Shown piece after piece: positions 1 through 6,092 of a stretch of DNA of 6,836 nt (its first letter is position 1; each line of letters starts with the position of its first letter). The position numbers were made by a program, and so were the translations under genes. The notes beneath the pieces are model-generated. The model saw nothing but the letters and a program-made list of their open reading frames with translations. It made no database searches and had not been told where the DNA came from. The stretch is from Planctomycetota bacterium (GTDB taxonomy: Bacteria > Planctomycetota > Phycisphaerae > Sedimentisphaerales > SM23-30): assembly GCA_022705365.1 (NCBI GenBank), contig JAKJEP010000182.1:1-6836 (forward strand). Direction: 5' to 3'.

Positions 1-338
1 GCGTTGCTGACATATTTCTTGGCCGCGGCTTCGTCCTTGCCCGACAATTCAATCATCACGCTTTCCAGCGTCACCTTCATAACCGCCCCGCCATCCGCCT
101 CCACCGACTCCACTTCCCGCACCATCACCACTTCTTCCCGGGTCCGGTTGGTGCCGACATCCTGCGGATCCTTGCCCGGCATTTCCAGCCAGCTTTTATA
201 GACCCGCTCCCCCGTATAACGCACTTTCTCGACATCGCCGACCTGGTACGTGCAGCGTAATATCTGCTCCTGACATCCCGCTGCCAGTAAACCTGCCGCC
301 AGCAAAACCAACACCAATACCTTTTGATTCCTTCTCAT
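1..338 (-). CDS. Lipoprotein, N-terminal part (cut by window edge)
   Basis: This is the first 112 codons of a secreted lipoprotein; the rest lies beyond the left edge. The start at 338 is set by a Shine-Dalgarno AGGAG (345-349), 6 nt before the ATG. The N-terminus is a typical type II signal: basic MRRNQK, a Leu/Val/Ala-rich core, then a lipobox LAAGC with the acylated Cys at residue 22. The mature part begins QEQILRCTYQVGDVEKVRY and continues as a charged, beta-rich domain. The stretch around REVESVEADGG followed by VTLESV aligns with the equivalent stretch of the upstream lipoprotein (YEVKEAEGG, VTVRIAAL), so the two are probably paralogues. It lies 19 nt downstream of that gene and is almost certainly co-transcribed. 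I see no enzyme motif. A DUF6263-like family membership is possible but not proven. Membrane-anchored envelope location is well supported; function is unknown. Confidence 0.85.
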   Translation of the reverse strand, partial: MRRNQKVLVLVLLAAGLLAAGCQEQILRCTYQVGDVEKVRYTGERVYKSWLEMPGKDPQDVGTNRTREEVVMVREVESVEADGGAVMKVTLESVMIELSGKDEAAAKKYVSN

Positions 339-344
339 GGCTCA

Positions 345-349
345 CTCCT
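345..349 (-). promoter_or_regulatory. Ribosome binding site of the second lipoprotein gene
   Basis: AGGAG on the minus strand lies 6 nt before the ATG at 338, inside the 19-nt gap between the two lipoprotein genes. It fixes the start and supports operon expression. Confidence 0.7.
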
Positions 350-357
350 GTAATAAA

Positions 358-1365
358 TTATTCCTTCGGATACTCGATCGTCGTTTGGATCTGATAATAC
401 ATCTTGTTCTCACGGGTCTTCTTCCCCGTCGGCGCCACGCCTTTGGCCGGCACAATCCGGACCAGCATTTTCTCCTCCAGCTTCACCAGCCGCCCTTCCC
501 CCGCCCCATATTGAATCTGCCCCTGCCCGCTCACCTCCAGAATCTTCATCCCGATCTTCCCTTTGACCTTCTCATACCGGGCCGGATACTGCACCGGCAA
601 AGCCGCTCCCTCCGCCAGGGCAACCTCATAGGAAATATCGGCAATATCCCCCCCGGACTCCTCCCGGATATTCTCCACTTTATAATTCCTGGCCGCCATG
701 ACCGCTTCCGCCCGCGGGATTTCCGCAACCGCCTGCCTTTGCCAGTCCGCCCCCCCCTTCACCCGGTTGCCAGCCAGCTCCCCCCCCACTGCCGCTTCCG
801 CATACTGCCGCAGCCGGCTTTCCGAAAATAAAAATGTCATTTGATCCCCGGCCGTCGAACCGAAAAACAAACCATCCATCGCCTGGCGGAGTTTCTCACT
901 CACCTCGACAAATTCCGCCACCTCGCCTGCATCATTCAGCCGGACGGTATATTGCTGCCCCACTACATCCCGAAAGAAATTCCAGTACTCCTCCTTTTGC
1001 CGGTACCGCTTATCAGTTTTATCGTAGTCCGGCATTTGGGCTTGCGTGGCACTGTCGTAGTCGCAGTTCACTCCCATCGTATCCACCGAAGCCTTCAGGG
1101 CCGCAATTCGCACCGTCACCAGGCGGGGCATTCCCCCTTCCGCTTCCTTCACTTCATAAGTCATCCGCATTTCCGTTACTTTATGATCGGCTTTGGGAAT
1201 CCCCAGCGGCAGCAGCATATCGCTTACCATCGAAACCTGCAAATCAAAGCGATCGCCCGCCTGCCAGGAAGCCGCCTGTCGGCTGGACGGCTGGCACCCC
1301 CCATAAAATAGACACACCAGTACCGCTATCGATAATAAACCGCTAAAATGCCGTTTTTTCGCCAT
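358..1365 (-). CDS. Lipoprotein, DUF6263-like, function unknown
   Basis: This encodes 335 residues from the preferred start at 1365. A longer in-frame start at 1404 would add 13 residues (MAKLYHPIFKRFE). I prefer 1365 because AAGG sits 6 nt before it and the protein then begins with a compact signal peptide (MAKKRH, then a hydrophobic core) ending in LFYGGC, with Cys24 as the probable lipid-modified residue. The -3 residue of this lipobox is unusual. The AGGA before the 1404 start is only 3 nt from its ATG. The mature protein starts with WQAGDRFDLQVSMVSDM and alternates beta-strand-like segments: VTVRIAALKASV, then CDYDSA near residue 127 of the short form, then QQYTVRLNDAGEVAEFVEV near residue 165. 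This pattern (a measured polynomial-like beta protein with a YDS motif and a G-x-V turn) resembles DUF6263 proteins; the assignment is by eye. No catalytic motif is visible. It is the first gene of a two-gene operon with the paralogous lipoprotein starting at 338. Confidence 0.85.
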   Translation of the reverse strand: MAKKRHFSGLLSIAVLVCLFYGGCQPSSRQAASWQAGDRFDLQVSMVSDMLLPLGIPKADHKVTEMRMTYEVKEAEGGMPRLVTVRIAALKASVDTMGVNCDYDSATQAQMPDYDKTDKRYRQKEEYWNFFRDVVGQQYTVRLNDAGEVAEFVEVSEKLRQAMDGLFFGSTAGDQMTFLFSESRLRQYAEAAVGGELAGNRVKGGADWQRQAVAEIPRAEAVMAARNYKVENIREESGGDIADISYEVALAEGAALPVQYPARYEKVKGKIGMKILEVSGQGQIQYGAGEGRLVKLEEKMLVRIVPAKGVAPTGKKTRENKMYYQIQTTIEYPKE

Positions 1366-1446
1366 CTCGAACCTTTTGAAAATGGGATGGTACAATTTCG
1401 CCATAAATCCTGAAACTTCGCAATCTCACAAACAGAATAGTAAATG

Positions 1447-1475
1447 ATTCTAGTATTTTTTTCTTCGGCACGCAA
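1447..1475 (-). promoter_or_regulatory. Candidate sigma-70 promoter of the lipoprotein operon
   Basis: On the minus strand, TTGCGT (1470-1475) is followed after 17 nt by TAGAAT (1447-1452). The -10 matches five of six consensus bases and the -35 matches three of six. The spacer contains an A7 tract. Transcription would start near 1440, giving a leader of about 75 nt to the preferred start at 1365 or about 36 nt to the alternative start at 1404. Found by eye; no score was computed. Confidence 0.4.
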
Positions 1476-1521
1476 CTATCTTTTTCACAAATCTAAACAT
1501 AAATCCCCTCAAATACAATGA

Positions 1522-1605
1522 TTATATTGGATGGAACCGCCCAAAACCGCTCGGTCAACATAACGATAAGGGATCGAAAAACTTTTGACTCTGGCGTCAT
1601 ATTTG
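1522..1605 (+). repeat. Imperfect direct repeat, copy A
   Basis: This copy aligns with 1867-1970 as an ordered series of shared blocks: TTATAT, GGAACCG, CCAAAAC-GCT, TCAACA, ATAA-GG, AACTTTTGA, then CTGG-GTC and an AT-rich end. It lacks roughly 20 nt found between the second and third blocks of copy B and has a few extra bases after TCAACA. The same block order over more than 80 nt makes chance unlikely. The strongest block is 1580-1598 against 1944-1962, with four differences. Copy A precedes the open stretch at 1682-1864. Confidence 0.6.
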
Positions 1606-1681
1606 AATTGGTTACGCCTGCCCCGTAATCCTTCTGCCCTCCTCCCGCAAAATTCACACCCAACAAAAACCTCATAAATAG

Positions 1682-1864
1682 TTTCTAATTCTGGCTTTAC
1701 AATCTTACAACCGCTTTTTCCTCCCGCTCCCGATTCCCCTGGCCATCTTCGGCAGCATCATTCCGTCCTATATTATCGGACCACCTCAACCGTCGCCTAC
1801 TGAAATTTATCATACCTGGACAATTCTTATTTGCGTCCCAAGCCCTTATCATTTATACTATTAG
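1682..1864 (+). pseudogene. Possible decayed membrane-protein fragment
   Basis: This is an open frame of 60 codons between TAG at 1679-1681 and TAG at 1862-1864, with no ATG or GTG start. The middle reads RFFLPLPIPLAIFGSIIPSY, a hydrophobic segment of transmembrane character, followed by IIGPPQPSPTEIYHTW. Codons from about 1725 to 1790 use mostly C or G in third position, as the real genes here do. Composition outside that patch is not coding-like. The direct repeat on each side suggests it may be what remains of a duplicated or inserted gene. I do not recognise the family. It could also be a chance open frame, hence the low confidence. Confidence 0.25.
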
Positions 1865-1888
1865 GCTTATATAATGACGGAACCGTCA
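1846..1888 (+). promoter_or_regulatory. Candidate promoter with adjacent palindrome for the PpiD/SurA-like operon
   Basis: TTATCA (1846-1851), an 18-nt spacer and a perfect TATAAT (1870-1875) form a plausible sigma-70 promoter. Sharing its last base, the inverted repeat TGACGG-AA-CCGTCA (1875-1888) would cover the start site, where a repressor could act. The six-base arms are short enough to arise by chance. A leader of about 120 nt would precede the ATG at 2002. Confidence 0.3.
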
Positions 1889-1970
1889 AAGGCTGATATT
1901 GACATCCAAAACGGCTTGGCTCCTCAACAATAAAGGGCCAGGGAACTTTTGATGCTGGTGTCTAATTTTG
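1867..1970 (+). repeat. Imperfect direct repeat, copy B
   Basis: This is the second and longer copy of the repeat at 1522-1605. It ends 31 nt before the start of the 731-residue gene, so it forms most of that gene's leader and contains the TATAAT and the TGACGG palindrome. Its end (GGAACTT, then GTCTAA) resembles an extracytoplasmic-function sigma promoter, but the two elements are about four bases too close for the usual spacing. Confidence 0.6.
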
Positions 1971-1990
1971 TTTAAAAACAGTAGATGAAC

Positions 1991-1994
1991 GGAG
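1991..1994 (+). promoter_or_regulatory. Ribosome binding site of the PpiD-like gene
   Basis: GGAG lies 7 nt before the ATG at 2002. It selects that ATG over the in-frame ATG three codons later at 2011. Confidence 0.65.
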
Positions 1995-2001
1995 TAACCA
2001 A

Positions 2002-4197
2002 ATGACAGTAATGCGCTGGTTTCGCAGGAACAACAAAAAACTTATGGCCATTTTTGTCGTGGCCATCATGATTGCTTTCACCCTCCCCTCGATTATGTTC
2101 CAGGGCTCCGGCAGACGGGATCCCGGCAAAGATACCGTGGCCTTTTACCGCCAGCCCGACGGCAGCGAAACCGATATCTCTCGCAAAATGCTCATCGATT
2201 CCGAACTGAACTTGCGGATTCTGCAGGGGTTCGGCGCCGATGCCGTCACCTTTGCCGATATCTTTGGCGCCCAGCAAACCGGCCAGGAAGTCCGCTCTTC
2301 CGACATCGCCATTTACCTGCTCCTCTTCCCCGGCAGCCGCTACAGCCAGAATATCCGCTCGGCCTTTTACCAGCAGGCCCAGAGAATGGGATGGCTCATG
2401 GATGAGGAAAAAGCCGATACCGTCATGCGCATCATCGGCGCAGAGCCGAATAAGGCCAATATCTACTACCTTCTGCTTGCCAAAGAAGCCCGCCAGGCCG
2501 GGATCCAGGCCGCCCAATCCCAGATTGACCAGTTTTTGCAAAACCATGGCAAATACCGCCAGATGGGCCTGCCCCTGCCCAATAGCATCGCTTCCATCAC
2601 CCAGGAATTCGGCATCTCCGAAAAAGCCCTTAAAAATGCCCTGGCCGAATATCTGGCGATTCTCCAGTACGGCCGGACGATTACCGATTCTCTGGCTCTC
2701 AGCGAACCGGAATTAAAAAAAACCATTCGGGATATGGTGGAATGGGAAAACATCACCGGGACCTTCGTCAGCTTCAACGCCCGGGATTTTATCGATCCCA
2801 ACACCGATCCTTCCCCCGAAGAATTGGATAAACACTTCCAGGCCTACAAAACCAAAAAGGAAGGGGATTTCAATGACGAAAACCCCCACGGCTTTGGGTA
2901 TATGCTCTCCGACCGTGTCCAGGTGGAATATCTTCAACTGGATTTAAAACTCGTCAAAAAACAGGTGGACGATCAATTTGCCCAGCTTGCCAGTAAAGAA
3001 CAGGAAACCAAAGTAGAGCAGTACTGGTCACAAAACCGGGAGCGGTTCCGAATCCAGTTGCCGCCCGCCGAAGGCCAGGACAACCAGCAGCCCCAGTATA
3101 AAGACCCCGAATTCGGGGAAATCGGCATCTATACCAAAGCCGAACAGTTGCTGAAAAATTCTCTGATTCAGCAGGAAGCCCAGCGGCTCCTGGAGCTTTC
3201 CAAACAGCAGTCCCAGCAGGCTTCGGCCTCCCAGCCCGCCGATTACGCGAATCTGGCCAAACAGACCGAATCCCAGCCGCTCCCCCTGGCCTATGGCAAA
3301 ACCGCCTACCTCTCCTACCAGGACGCCCAGAATTACCAGGATTTCCGCTCCGTATATAAAATCGCCAAAGGCCAGCCTCAGCAGGACCTTCTGCAAATTC
3401 TCTTTAGCTGCGAGCCGCTGCACAAAGGCTTCGTAACTCGCATAGAGGAACCCCCCGCCGCCCTCTTCGAAGATATCGGCCCGGTTCTCCCTGATGAATC
3501 CGCGCTGGAAACCGGTTCCGCCTATCTGGTCCGGATTACCGCGGTGGACCCGGCCCGGCAGCCGATATCCTTGGCGGACGACGGTCGGCTGGGACCGGCG
3601 GAAAACCTCCCACCCGACGCCGAGCCGGTTTTGGCTGAAACGGTAAAAAATGACTGGAAAAAACTGCAGGGCTACCTGGTCGCCCAAAAGAAGGCCCAGG
3701 CCTTCGCCCAGCAGGCCAAAGCCGACTGGCAGGCTGCCCTCACCGAAGCCAACAAAGCTCTGATCACCGATCCCAACCAGACCCCCGATCAGGGGCCGAT
3801 TCAGGAAACCACGCTGGCCGATGTCAAACGCAATCTCGAATATCTCCAGCAGTACAGCCAGTATCAAAATTCTCCCAATATCTTCGCCGCCCTGTTTCGC
3901 AACACCCAGATGATCCGCAAAGCGATCGATTTGTTCAATACCTTCCCCACGGATTCCCCCTCCCTGCCTCTGCTGGATACTCCCGAAAATTTCAGTTGTA
4001 CCGTTTTCAAGGATTTGCAGGCAACTCCCCCGGACGTGGCGGAATATCTGCGCCGCAAACCCATCGTTACCCAGAATCTCCAGCAGCAGAACCAGCAGTT
4101 GCTGGCCTTGACCCAGTTTAATCCGGTCAATCTCGAAAAACGAAACGGATTCCGAGAATACGTTATGGACACAAGTGATAAGGAGACTGAAAAATGA
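2002..4197 (+). CDS. Membrane-anchored PpiD/SurA-like periplasmic folding protein
   Basis: This encodes 731 residues. The N-terminus is basic (RWFRRNNKK) and is followed by one membrane segment at about residues 14-34 (LMAIFVVAIMIAFTLPSIMF), giving an N-in anchor with a large exported domain, as in PpiD. Residues about 90-260 are helical and resemble the SurA/PpiD N-terminal chaperone region. DPSPEELDKHFQAYK (near 268) and DRVQVEYLQLDL (near 304) match the hinge that in PpiD leads into the parvulin domain. Where that domain should lie (about 345-525) there is a Gln/Ala-rich stretch with no recognisable parvulin His or GG-LG signature. Only the tail AYLVRITAVDPARQPIS (near 507) recalls the end of the fold. 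The remainder is a charged, Gln-rich helical tail. It is longer than E. coli PpiD (623 residues). It is translationally coupled to the SurA/PpiC-like gene by an ATGA overlap. A chaperone rather than an isomerase is the likely role. Confidence 0.75.
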   Translation: MTVMRWFRRNNKKLMAIFVVAIMIAFTLPSIMFQGSGRRDPGKDTVAFYRQPDGSETDISRKMLIDSELNLRILQGFGADAVTFADIFGAQQTGQEVRSSDIAIYLLLFPGSRYSQNIRSAFYQQAQRMGWLMDEEKADTVMRIIGAEPNKANIYYLLLAKEARQAGIQAAQSQIDQFLQNHGKYRQMGLPLPNSIASITQEFGISEKALKNALAEYLAILQYGRTITDSLALSEPELKKTIRDMVEWENITGTFVSFNARDFIDPNTDPSPEELDKHFQAYKTKKEGDFNDENPHGFGYMLSDRVQVEYLQLDLKLVKKQVDDQFAQLASKEQETKVEQYWSQNRERFRIQLPPAEGQDNQQPQYKDPEFGEIGIYTKAEQLLKNSLIQQEAQRLLELSKQQSQQASASQPADYANLAKQTESQPLPLAYGKTAYLSYQDAQNYQDFRSVYKIAKGQPQQDLLQILFSCEPLHKGFVTRIEEPPAALFEDIGPVLPDESALETGSAYLVRITAVDPARQPISLADDGRLGPAENLPPDAEPVLAETVKNDWKKLQGYLVAQKKAQAFAQQAKADWQAALTEANKALITDPNQTPDQGPIQETTLADVKRNLEYLQQYSQYQNSPNIFAALFRNTQMIRKAIDLFNTFPTDSPSLPLLDTPENFSCTVFKDLQATPPDVAEYLRRKPIVTQNLQQQNQQLLALTQFNPVNLEKRNGFREYVMDTSDKETEK
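4180..4185 (+). promoter_or_regulatory. Ribosome binding site of the SurA/PpiC-like gene
   Basis: AAGGAG sits 8 nt before the ATG at 4194, inside the last codons of the preceding gene. With the ATGA stop-start overlap it indicates coupled translation of the pair. Confidence 0.75.
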
Positions 4198-5150
4198 AAA
4201 ACATGCAAAAAGTACTTCCGTTGATTTTCGTTTTCCTGTCCTGGCAGGCTGCCCTGGGACAGGATGCCCAGCAACCCAAACCAGAAGCCGCCCAGCCCGC
4301 CCTGCCGGACTCCGCCGTTCTGGTCACCATTGACGGGCAGACGCTCACCTACGGACAGGCAAAGATTCTGGTGGAAAACCGCCTGGCTCCCGACGAAGTC
4401 AGTGCCGCCAATCGCTGGATCGATATCCAGCTCAAGTACCAAAAGGCCCTGGAGAAACAACTCGACCAGAAAACCGATATCCAGTTCATGGTGGACATGA
4501 TTAAAAAGCATTTCCTCTCCTATAAGCTGGATATGGAAGTGGCCGATTCCGTCCCTGCCGTCAGCGAAGAAAAGGCCCTGGAAGAATACAACAAAAACAT
4601 CGCCCGTTATACCCGCCCGATGAACATCTCCCTCCAGCACATCACCGTCCAGGAGCGGCAGCAGGCCGAGAAAATCATCGAAGAGGCCAAACAGTCCGGC
4701 GCGGAGTTCGATGCCCTGGTGGAAAAATATTCCCAGGCCGCCGACAAATCCAAAAAAGGAAAAATCGACCGGCTGAACCTCGAAACCGCCAAACGCCAAC
4801 TGGGTGAGGAAACCGCCCAGGCCCTGAAAACCGCCCAGAACAACGACATCCTGGGGCCTTTCCTGGGCATCAAGGGCTTTGAAGTCATCAAGGTCGTCTC
4901 CTACAAGCCCGAAGAAGTCATGGAATTTGCCAAAGTCAAGGACGGCATCCTCCAGGGCATGAAAGGCCAGGCCGCCGAGGAGGCCAAAACCAAACTGCTG
5001 GATGAGCTGAAAGCCGCCTCGAAAATGGAAAAATCACCGGACCTGCTCAAGCTGGAAGAAGAAGCCAAAGCCCGGCAGGAAGAAGCCCAAAAGAAAGCCG
5101 AAGAGGCCCGCAAAAACGCCCAGCCCAAAATTGGTATGGGCGGCAACTGA
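4194..5150 (+). CDS. Exported SurA/PpiC-like peptidyl-prolyl isomerase or chaperone
   Basis: This encodes 318 residues. A type I signal peptide spans residues 1-22 (MKNMQKVLPLIFVFLSW, probable cut after ALG). The mature protein has a short Pro/Gln-rich linker, then VLVTIDGQTLTYGQAK (42-57), the strand-helix start of SurA-type N-terminal domains, with helices to about 140. Residues about 141-237 fit a PpiC/parvulin fold: ISLQHITV (His149 at the usual first His position), QAEKIIEEAKQSGAEFDALVE, EKYS, then LGPFLGIKGFEVIKVV at the end. The canonical GG-D-LG loop is replaced by KKGKIDRLN and the final FGYHII His is missing (KGFEVI), so isomerase activity may be weak or absent. The C-terminus (284-310) is a Lys/Glu/Ala single helix. 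It overlaps the upstream membrane-anchored gene by 4 nt, and an intrinsic terminator follows 28 nt after the stop. The role inferred is periplasmic or outer-membrane protein folding. Confidence 0.82.
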   Translation: MKNMQKVLPLIFVFLSWQAALGQDAQQPKPEAAQPALPDSAVLVTIDGQTLTYGQAKILVENRLAPDEVSAANRWIDIQLKYQKALEKQLDQKTDIQFMVDMIKKHFLSYKLDMEVADSVPAVSEEKALEEYNKNIARYTRPMNISLQHITVQERQQAEKIIEEAKQSGAEFDALVEKYSQAADKSKKGKIDRLNLETAKRQLGEETAQALKTAQNNDILGPFLGIKGFEVIKVVSYKPEEVMEFAKVKDGILQGMKGQAAEEAKTKLLDELKAASKMEKSPDLLKLEEEAKARQEEAQKKAEEARKNAQPKIGMGGN

Positions 5151-5177
5151 CCGGCCCACAGCAACCATGTATTCCGA

Positions 5178-5210
5178 GTGTCCCTGGCCTTTCCCGGGAC
5201 GCTTTTTTTT
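5178..5210 (+). terminator. Rho-independent terminator of the PpiD/SurA-like operon
   Basis: A GC-rich 7-bp stem GTGTCCC (5178-5184) pairs with GGGACGC (5196-5202), with one T-G wobble and an 11-nt loop. It is followed at once by eight T residues (5203-5210). It starts 28 nt after the stop at 5150 on the same strand. Confidence 0.85.
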
Positions 5211-5233
5211 GGAGTTTTTCTGAACAATTTGGA

Positions 5234-5280
5234 GGCAAACTACCGGCTTACATGATAACCGGATATCATGGCGGTTTGTC
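5234..5280. repeat. Nested inverted repeat between the convergent genes
   Basis: An inner 7-bp perfect inverted repeat CATGATA (5251-5257) and TATCATG (5264-5270) has a 6-nt loop. An outer pair GGCAAAC (5234-5240) and GTTTGTC (5274-5280) is separated from it by an asymmetric internal loop. It lies between the terminator at 5178-5210 and the end of lexA. There is no T-tract on either side, so it is not a standard terminator. It could be an RNA 3' structure for the lexA transcript or a protein-binding site. Confidence 0.4.
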
Positions 5281-5365
5281 GGCTGGGATTTCAACCGATT
5301 TTTCTCTGCAAGAGCGATTGAGGCGATCTTATTTGATAAACAGAATGCCCTTCAGCCAACCGCCC

Positions 5366-6067
5366 TCATACACAACGCACCACTCCGATGACTACCCCCT
5401 GAATCAAGACCTTATCCGCATAAATCGGTTCATATTCCGGATTGCACGGCATCAGACATATGCCTTCTTTGGCGTAATAAAATTTCTTCAGAGTGGTCTC
5501 CCCATCCTCCAGCAGCGCCACCACCATCTGCCCCTCGCTGGCCTGCCGGGTCCTCTTCACCAGCACATAATCCCCATCCCGGATCTGCTCCTCAATCATG
5601 CTATCCCCCCGCACCTGCAAAACGAAGGTTTCCTCCGGCGATCCGAACAGATGCGCCAAATCCAGCAAATCCGGATTCTCATACGCCTCCACCGGATACC
5701 CCGCCGCTACCTTCCCCCGAATGCCATATACCCCCGTGCGATCTTCCTCCTCCACCTCCCTCGGTAAATCCGCCTTCCGGGACGACCGATCCATCTCATC
5801 TCGCAATTTCACCCGCCGGTCAAGGATCAAAGAGTGTGCCCTGTTGGGCTGGCGATGCAGCAGCCCTTTTCGGATTAGCGACTCGACGTGCTCGAACACG
5901 GTGACCTTGCTGATGTCCAGCTTTTCGGCAATCTCCTGCATCGTCGGGGAATAACCATTGCTGTCCCGACCGGCACGGATCAGCTTCAAAATCTCGACTT
6001 GCCGCGGGGTCAGTATCACTGCTCCCGGTTCCTTTGTGGCTCTTTTCTTCCTGGCTGAAGGGGTCAT
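5366..6067 (-). CDS. lexA: LexA repressor, self-cleaving SOS regulator
   Basis: This encodes 233 residues. Residues about 19-83 form the winged helix DNA-binding domain: LTPRQVEILKLIRAG, then YSPTMQEIAEKLDISKVTV as the helix-turn-helix, then LIRKGLLHRQPNRAHSL as the wing. A charged linker (about 84-112, rich in Arg, Asp and Glu) is longer than in E. coli LexA (202 residues). The C-terminal S24 peptidase/cleavage domain is intact: the scissile Ala122-Gly123 in KVAAGYPVEA, the catalytic Ser156 in VRGDSMIEEQIRDGD, and the general base Lys194 in GETTLKKF. Spacings of 34 and 38 residues agree with the family. RecA filaments on single-stranded DNA would trigger cleavage and derepress DNA-repair genes. 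The start at 6067 is supported by GAGGAG (6073-6078), 5 nt upstream. It appears to be a single-gene unit; no repair gene lies beside it. A candidate self-operator is the palindrome at 6099-6110. Confidence 0.95.
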   Translation of the reverse strand: MTPSARKKRATKEPGAVILTPRQVEILKLIRAGRDSNGYSPTMQEIAEKLDISKVTVFEHVESLIRKGLLHRQPNRAHSLILDRRVKLRDEMDRSSRKADLPREVEEEDRTGVYGIRGKVAAGYPVEAYENPDLLDLAHLFGSPEETFVLQVRGDSMIEEQIRDGDYVLVKRTRQASEGQMVVALLEDGETTLKKFYYAKEGICLMPCNPEYEPIYADKVLIQGVVIGVVRCV

Positions 6068-6072
6068 TTTTG

Positions 6073-6078
6073 CTCCTC
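6073..6078 (-). promoter_or_regulatory. Ribosome binding site of lexA
   Basis: GAGGAG on the minus strand, 5 nt before the ATG at 6067, is a strong Shine-Dalgarno that fixes the lexA start. Confidence 0.75.
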
Positions 6079-6092
6079 TGGCTTTCTATCGT

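Larger units (their letters stand above)
1366..2001. other. Divergent intergenic region between the lipoprotein operon and the PpiD/SurA-like operon
   Basis: About 640 nt with no convincing intact gene. It contains a minus-strand promoter for the lipoproteins (1447-1475) and two diverged copies of a direct repeat (1522-1605 and 1867-1970). Between the copies is an open stretch with no usable start codon (1682-1864). There is also a plus-strand promoter candidate with a short palindrome (1846-1888) and the Shine-Dalgarno of the downstream gene (1991-1994). Composition shifts from AT-rich near the lipoprotein gene to a patch of coding-like composition around 1725-1800. Confidence 0.7.

Noticed and set aside
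834..1346. Plus-strand open frames opposite the larger lipoprotein (834-1346, 841-1311, 337-831)
   Set aside because: The translations are Pro/His/Arg-rich low-complexity sequence with no ribosome binding site, while the opposite strand encodes a convincing lipoprotein.
1493..1675. Minus-strand 60-codon frame inside the divergent intergenic region
   Set aside because: It runs across repeat copy A, shows no recognisable motif and has no convincing ribosome binding site. A short resemblance to the translation of copy B (TPESKV and TPASKV) follows from the DNA repeat itself, and copy B has a stop just before it.
1608..2001. Inverted near-match TTGGTTACGCC (1608-1618) against GGAGTAACCAA (1991-2001)
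   Set aside because: Ten of eleven bases matching somewhere between both strands of a 600-nt region is about what chance predicts.
3028..4799. Two long minus-strand open frames (3028-3867 and 3864-4799) opposite the PpiD/SurA-like operon
   Set aside because: They lie antisense to well-supported exported proteins. Their translations are Gly/Leu/Phe-rich repeats without motifs, as expected from the codon bias of the real genes.
5038..5125. Repeat-like Glu/Lys/Ala-rich coding stretch at the end of the SurA-like gene
   Set aside because: It is a low-complexity charged helix in frame, common in exported proteins, not a DNA repeat element.
5252..5767. Plus-strand frame of 171 codons opposite the end of lexA
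   Set aside because: The translation is His/Pro/Leu-rich and it overlaps the conserved cleavage domain of LexA on the other strand.
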